64,000 nt of DNA from assembly GCA_935421135.1 (NCBI GenBank), contig OW285194.1:12857376-12921375 (forward strand), given 5' to 3'. A model generated the notes under the pieces. The model had not been told where the DNA came from, did no database searches, and saw only the letters and a program-made list of their open reading frames with translations. Both the position numbers and the translations under genes were made by a program. The DNA is from Bugulina stolonifera (taxonomy: Eukaryota; Bryozoa; Gymnolaemata; Cheilostomatida; Bugulidae). Below are positions 62,801 through 64,000 of the stretch, in pieces (the first letter of the stretch is position 1; every line of letters begins with the position of its first letter).

Positions 62801-63516
62801 AAGTTGCGCAACAAGATGGCCGCCGGAAGCCCGACGGCCGACCCAAAATAGGTCGGGTTCTACAAAAGTTGCTTATAATGGTCCAATTCATGTACAAAAT
62901 GAATATCAATGGATTCTGAGAGGTCGGGCCTCTGTACATGGGTATAAAAGGCATTAAAAGACTTAGAAACAATCGTACAATCATATATAACAATATAAGA
63001 GTAAAGTACAAGCAGATATATACATGTATGCACGCAATAATGAGTGTCAGATGTAAGATACGACTGGGCGTACCATCACAATATATTGACTTTGCTCACT
63101 GCCGTACACTTTCCATCTCAGGAGAACAAACAATTTTAGCCTGTGGTTCTCAGGGCCACAGATCAAGGAGTTAACAATAATGTACTATCCTACGACTCCG
63201 AGACATGAATTTTGCATGAACCAACATAAAGTTGACTGCCAGATTGGATTTGTACATGACATCTTCAAGATGTTAGTCATGATCTGAACTGGCTTTACAC
63301 ATGCCTTTGCACTTTGCCTGCTGATCTCTCTGGCAATATGTATGAAAATAAGGACCAGCTCTCTGCTGACTTGGCCATCCTGCTGACATCGTTATTACAT
63401 CCGCTCAAAATCACTTAATCTACAACTATATGAATATATGCTCTGTACTCACATACCTTTGGTATGGCATATGCCACAGCCACCAGCACTGCCACTGCTA
63501 GTAAAATTTTCTGCAT
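56885..63516 (-). CDS. Small secreted cysteine-rich protein (colipase/Dickkopf/prokineticin-like Cys pattern)
   Basis: Exons: 63516-63457, 57533-57413, 57058-56969 and a tentative last exon 56925-56885; about 103 residues, all junctions GT-AG and in phase. Exon 1 is a signal peptide with the cleavage region (MQKILLAVAVLVAVAYA|IPK). Exon 2 starts TSDCNTNDDCGDESCCVP. Exon 3 carries GGKCVKYIKES, GSCHMLGFASCGCEP. The cysteine spacing C-x5-C-x4-CC ... C-x8-C-x7-C-x-C has the same start and end pattern as prokineticin/Dickkopf C-terminal/colipase-fold proteins, so an extracellular ligand or modulator is likely. Sequence identity outside the cysteines is not evident, so other small disulphide folds remain possible. 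Intron 1 (57534-63456) is almost wholly an LTR retroelement in the same orientation. The last exon has several possible acceptors. Confidence 0.7.
57553..57645. repeat. 20-bp minisatellite in intron 1 of the Cys-rich gene
   Basis: Almost five copies of a 20-bp unit containing ATAGGTCATGATATAATGAT, starting about 20 bp from the exon 2 acceptor. Confidence 0.85.
58070..58732 (-). mobile_element. 3' LTR of the Gag-only element
   Basis: 663 bp, same as 62418-63080. It contains the CTATATAAAG promoter-like box, the AATAAAGACAC signal and the palindromes GTCGTCCTTGGACGAC and AGAGGTCGGGCCTCT. ORFs inside are not genes. Confidence 0.9.
58746..62084 (-). CDS. Gag-like protein of the non-autonomous LTR element, 1,112 residues, intact
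   Basis: Residues 1-165 resemble a Ty3-type Gag capsid region (NGQEDVELFIEDFTAMAERC, WNDRARLIRLRAALHGPAQ, FSRLREQYGL). Residues about 200-335 hold four or five Pro-rich repeats of about 35 residues built on PTDTSEPVPVDEPIPT. A long Ser/Thr/Pro-rich region follows. At about 764-812 comes a Cys/His cluster (CAKCGFSGTLKR, HIWQHF, YCRCGRSS, LGHHFSRR), resembling paired C2H2-type fingers rather than a CCHC retroviral knuckle. More Pro/Ser-rich sequence and a helical, probably coiled-coil end (last 85 residues) complete it. The start is the first ATG after the leader. It ends 13 bp before the 3' LTR, so no room exists for pol. Its likely role is particle assembly and RNA packaging. Confidence 0.85.
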   Translation of the reverse strand: MDRIRNLLQQVMYQAEQDLKTLSYNGQEDVELFIEDFTAMAERCNWNDRARLIRLRAALHGPAQECGRPRSVEEIFSRLREQYGLSAREARWKLSTLEQPAHTSLRDYAALIRRLMATAFEGAPPASLEEWAVEKFCLSVHDRGLRWYYTWLQPDDMEEALETGTAFQSNKGGKANPPKPQEELPADLLRKALHTLLQKCQGTDDGPTDTLEPVPVDEPIPTGAQQGEGGPPHTGRPQRPTDTSEPVPVDEPIPTAAKPKKSGPNHNGRPLRPTDTSEPVLVEEPIPTKPKVKSSHSKQKTPRVTSPSHSRPTASPTPVTVDEPKPTRPTPGKKQPHSKPDTSKVTTDHPPRLKGRLICPAPSDQTSQGKPDLSSTQKDQQDLATSRPDTNQQLIPAQIQYAPTDDLSCVELPDTTVQVRGLRIDTEQTVLDQTRELPLNLSKNVQVSTARPDPEDAKCRVAEPQDIIPTTEIQSILPAVQVHKAKRSCTESSIAEQFQPKIQIAELSKSPKVDEKQSKATIAVFPRLFDESNKENVPEALPTIEPIAHPSASINTTAHRRVVLSRPALHRSTCTPTCSNSCTPRVTGEVNSSTRILSHSRADETATPPSMDHSNQPVFTAEGKQISVLPVRTESELEVQSTPVRLSGMNSLSLPTRHGPVGTEENSPEHSHRKEHELEGGGYTSDELCVVDASPLRKTLTPDGTPPPTPPPVTSTLKLATIKLHKLTDKLPIESSQHSGATKPWISTFTQQARDDLARRSQPNLKCAKCGFSGTLKRLNIHIWQHFARFYCRCGRSSVSRDALGHHFSRRSSICGKRLFLTDGPSYGALMEWWGVKDPPPFLPCRPTMDGQSGTNKPVYLPSSSSTRKRPPKRRHSPSPEQTPDSAPSDATSSSSSSPTTPAGPSLWRPPASTSAVSVGPPGRRGRLPSWKTRPAPRKSMPAPQSGPLYEGSPPKVSCAASCTASPTLLIEPLQHRPTLEVSPHRSPYTPARDLLRATPDSPAVQSPPPASPVLTQPNATRPASPDPSFMQQLAELKPRIHYLASRQQVGDTLRQHLEPLYAREIALRELANQHLNHPRQLQLVQADLDIVSRESTLYRTLLNLTLETPMT
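62085..62396 (-). other. 5' leader of the Gag-only element
   Basis: Lies between the primer binding site and the Gag ATG. Rich in GGTCGG/CCGAC words; probably holds packaging signals, but none can be named. Confidence 0.5.
62397..62416 (-). promoter_or_regulatory. Primer binding site matching tRNA-Leu 3' end
   Basis: On the minus strand, one base inside the 5' LTR, TGGTGGCAGCAGTGGGATTC complements a tRNA ending GAATCCCACTGCTGCCA-CCA. Animal tRNA-Leu of the AAG/TAG type ends GAATCCCACCGCTGCCA, one base different. Confidence 0.8.
62418..63080 (-). mobile_element. 5' LTR of the Gag-only element
   Basis: 663 bp, reads identically to 58070-58732. On the minus strand a TATATAAA box (62744-62737) and AATAAA (62691-62686) mark the likely promoter and polyadenylation signal. 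The short spacing suggests a short R region. Confidence 0.9.
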
Positions 63517-64000
63517 CTTCTTTCTTCAGTAAAGGTACACCGTGAAATGACTGACAGTATCTTATCCAGTGACTACATCCTGATTGCCTGTGAATTAACA
63601 GTTGGTCACTGTTACATGAATTTCCTGTTTCTAATCACGTGACAGGAAGTTCATGGGTTAAGAGAATTTACTGCTGGATGCACAAGTATGCAATGTATAC
63701 TACGTAATAACGATAATATGATTTTTCATGGTACAAGTAATTACAATAAAAGTGGTTGAATATCATATGGATATGATTATCATACTGTTCTAAATTTCTC
63801 AATTGTCAAAGTGCTAGTCGGTAACAGGCCATAGAAAATAAAGCGTTATAACTATTTTATTAAAATCCATGGATAGGGTTAAACATGATATTAATAAATT
63901 ATGTAGTGCATGGAAATTTCATGTAAGCAAGTAAAAAAGATGATTTGACAGAGTAAATGGTTTGTGTATCTGTCATTGGCCACTTGAGGCATTTTGTAAC
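63517..64000. other. Upstream region of the Cys-rich gene
   Basis: Should contain the promoter of the minus-strand secreted gene. No clear TATA box or other motif is visible. Confidence 0.35.

Larger units (their letters stand above)
58066..63084 (-). mobile_element. Gag-only LTR retroelement (58070-63080, 5,011 bp), target duplication ATAT
   Basis: Two 663-bp LTRs (58070-58732 and 62418-63080) read as identical base for base. They begin TGTAATGG and end CCATCACA on the plus strand. ATAT stands on both sides (58066-58069, 63081-63084). On the minus strand the order is 5' LTR, primer binding site 1 bp inside, 5' leader, one ORF of 1,112 codons, a G-rich polypurine tract (GTGAGGGGGCTA) and 3' LTR. 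No protease, reverse transcriptase, RNase H or integrase is present anywhere inside. Identical LTRs and an intact ORF imply a recent insertion, which must have used another element's enzymes. Confidence 0.9.

Overview
The window is animal nuclear DNA. It holds two long, intron-dense genes with clear animal orthologues, PPIP5K and WDR27. It also holds a caspase-type gene, a secreted cysteine-rich gene, a BEL/Pao retroelement (a lineage known mainly from animals), a second LTR element, a tRNA-derived SINE and short inverted-repeat elements. Low G+C, small exons and short introns rich in minisatellites would fit a sponge or another early-branching marine invertebrate. I cannot fix the species from sequence alone.

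Layout. 1-9150: two related Gly/Tyr/Asp/Gln-repeat genes (the first is only a 3' end), each followed by a similar 3' flank. Between them lie two inverted solo LTRs of identical length, a SINE, an LTR-like block and a Pro/Gln-repeat gene. 9679-10204: a foldback repeat. 10324-32709 (minus): a complete PPIP5K gene, 29 coding exons with consistent splice phases, 1,245 residues. 32710-35379: head-to-head intergenic space. 35380-54978 (plus): a complete WDR27 gene, 20 coding exons, 844 residues. 54992-55530: tandem repeats interrupted by a MITE. 56885-63516 (minus): a small secreted cysteine-rich gene whose first intron carries a 5,011-bp LTR element (58070-63080).

The most unusual region is WDR27 intron 6 (38399-48452). 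Nested antisense inside it is an ankyrin-repeat caspase-like gene with p20, the EACQ cysteine motif, a long beta-rich insert, a p10-like part and a Gly/Ser/Asp tail. A BEL/Pao element (42959-48051, 5-bp target duplication GTGTG on both sides) sits 83 bp upstream of its large exon. The 5' half of that element has been replaced by a 1,247-bp inverted, almost identical copy of the neighbouring caspase exon.

The second highlight is the LTR element at 58070-63080. It has two apparently identical 663-bp LTRs, a tRNA-Leu-type primer binding site, a 4-bp target duplication and one intact 1,112-codon Gag-like ORF, but no protease, reverse transcriptase or integrase. It looks recently mobilised in trans. 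Solo LTRs of the same family lie at 3209-4002 and 5268-6061. A MITE family with 15-bp inverted ends is present in PPIP5K intron 20 and downstream of WDR27. Several tandem duplications straddle splice sites and create decoy donors or acceptors.
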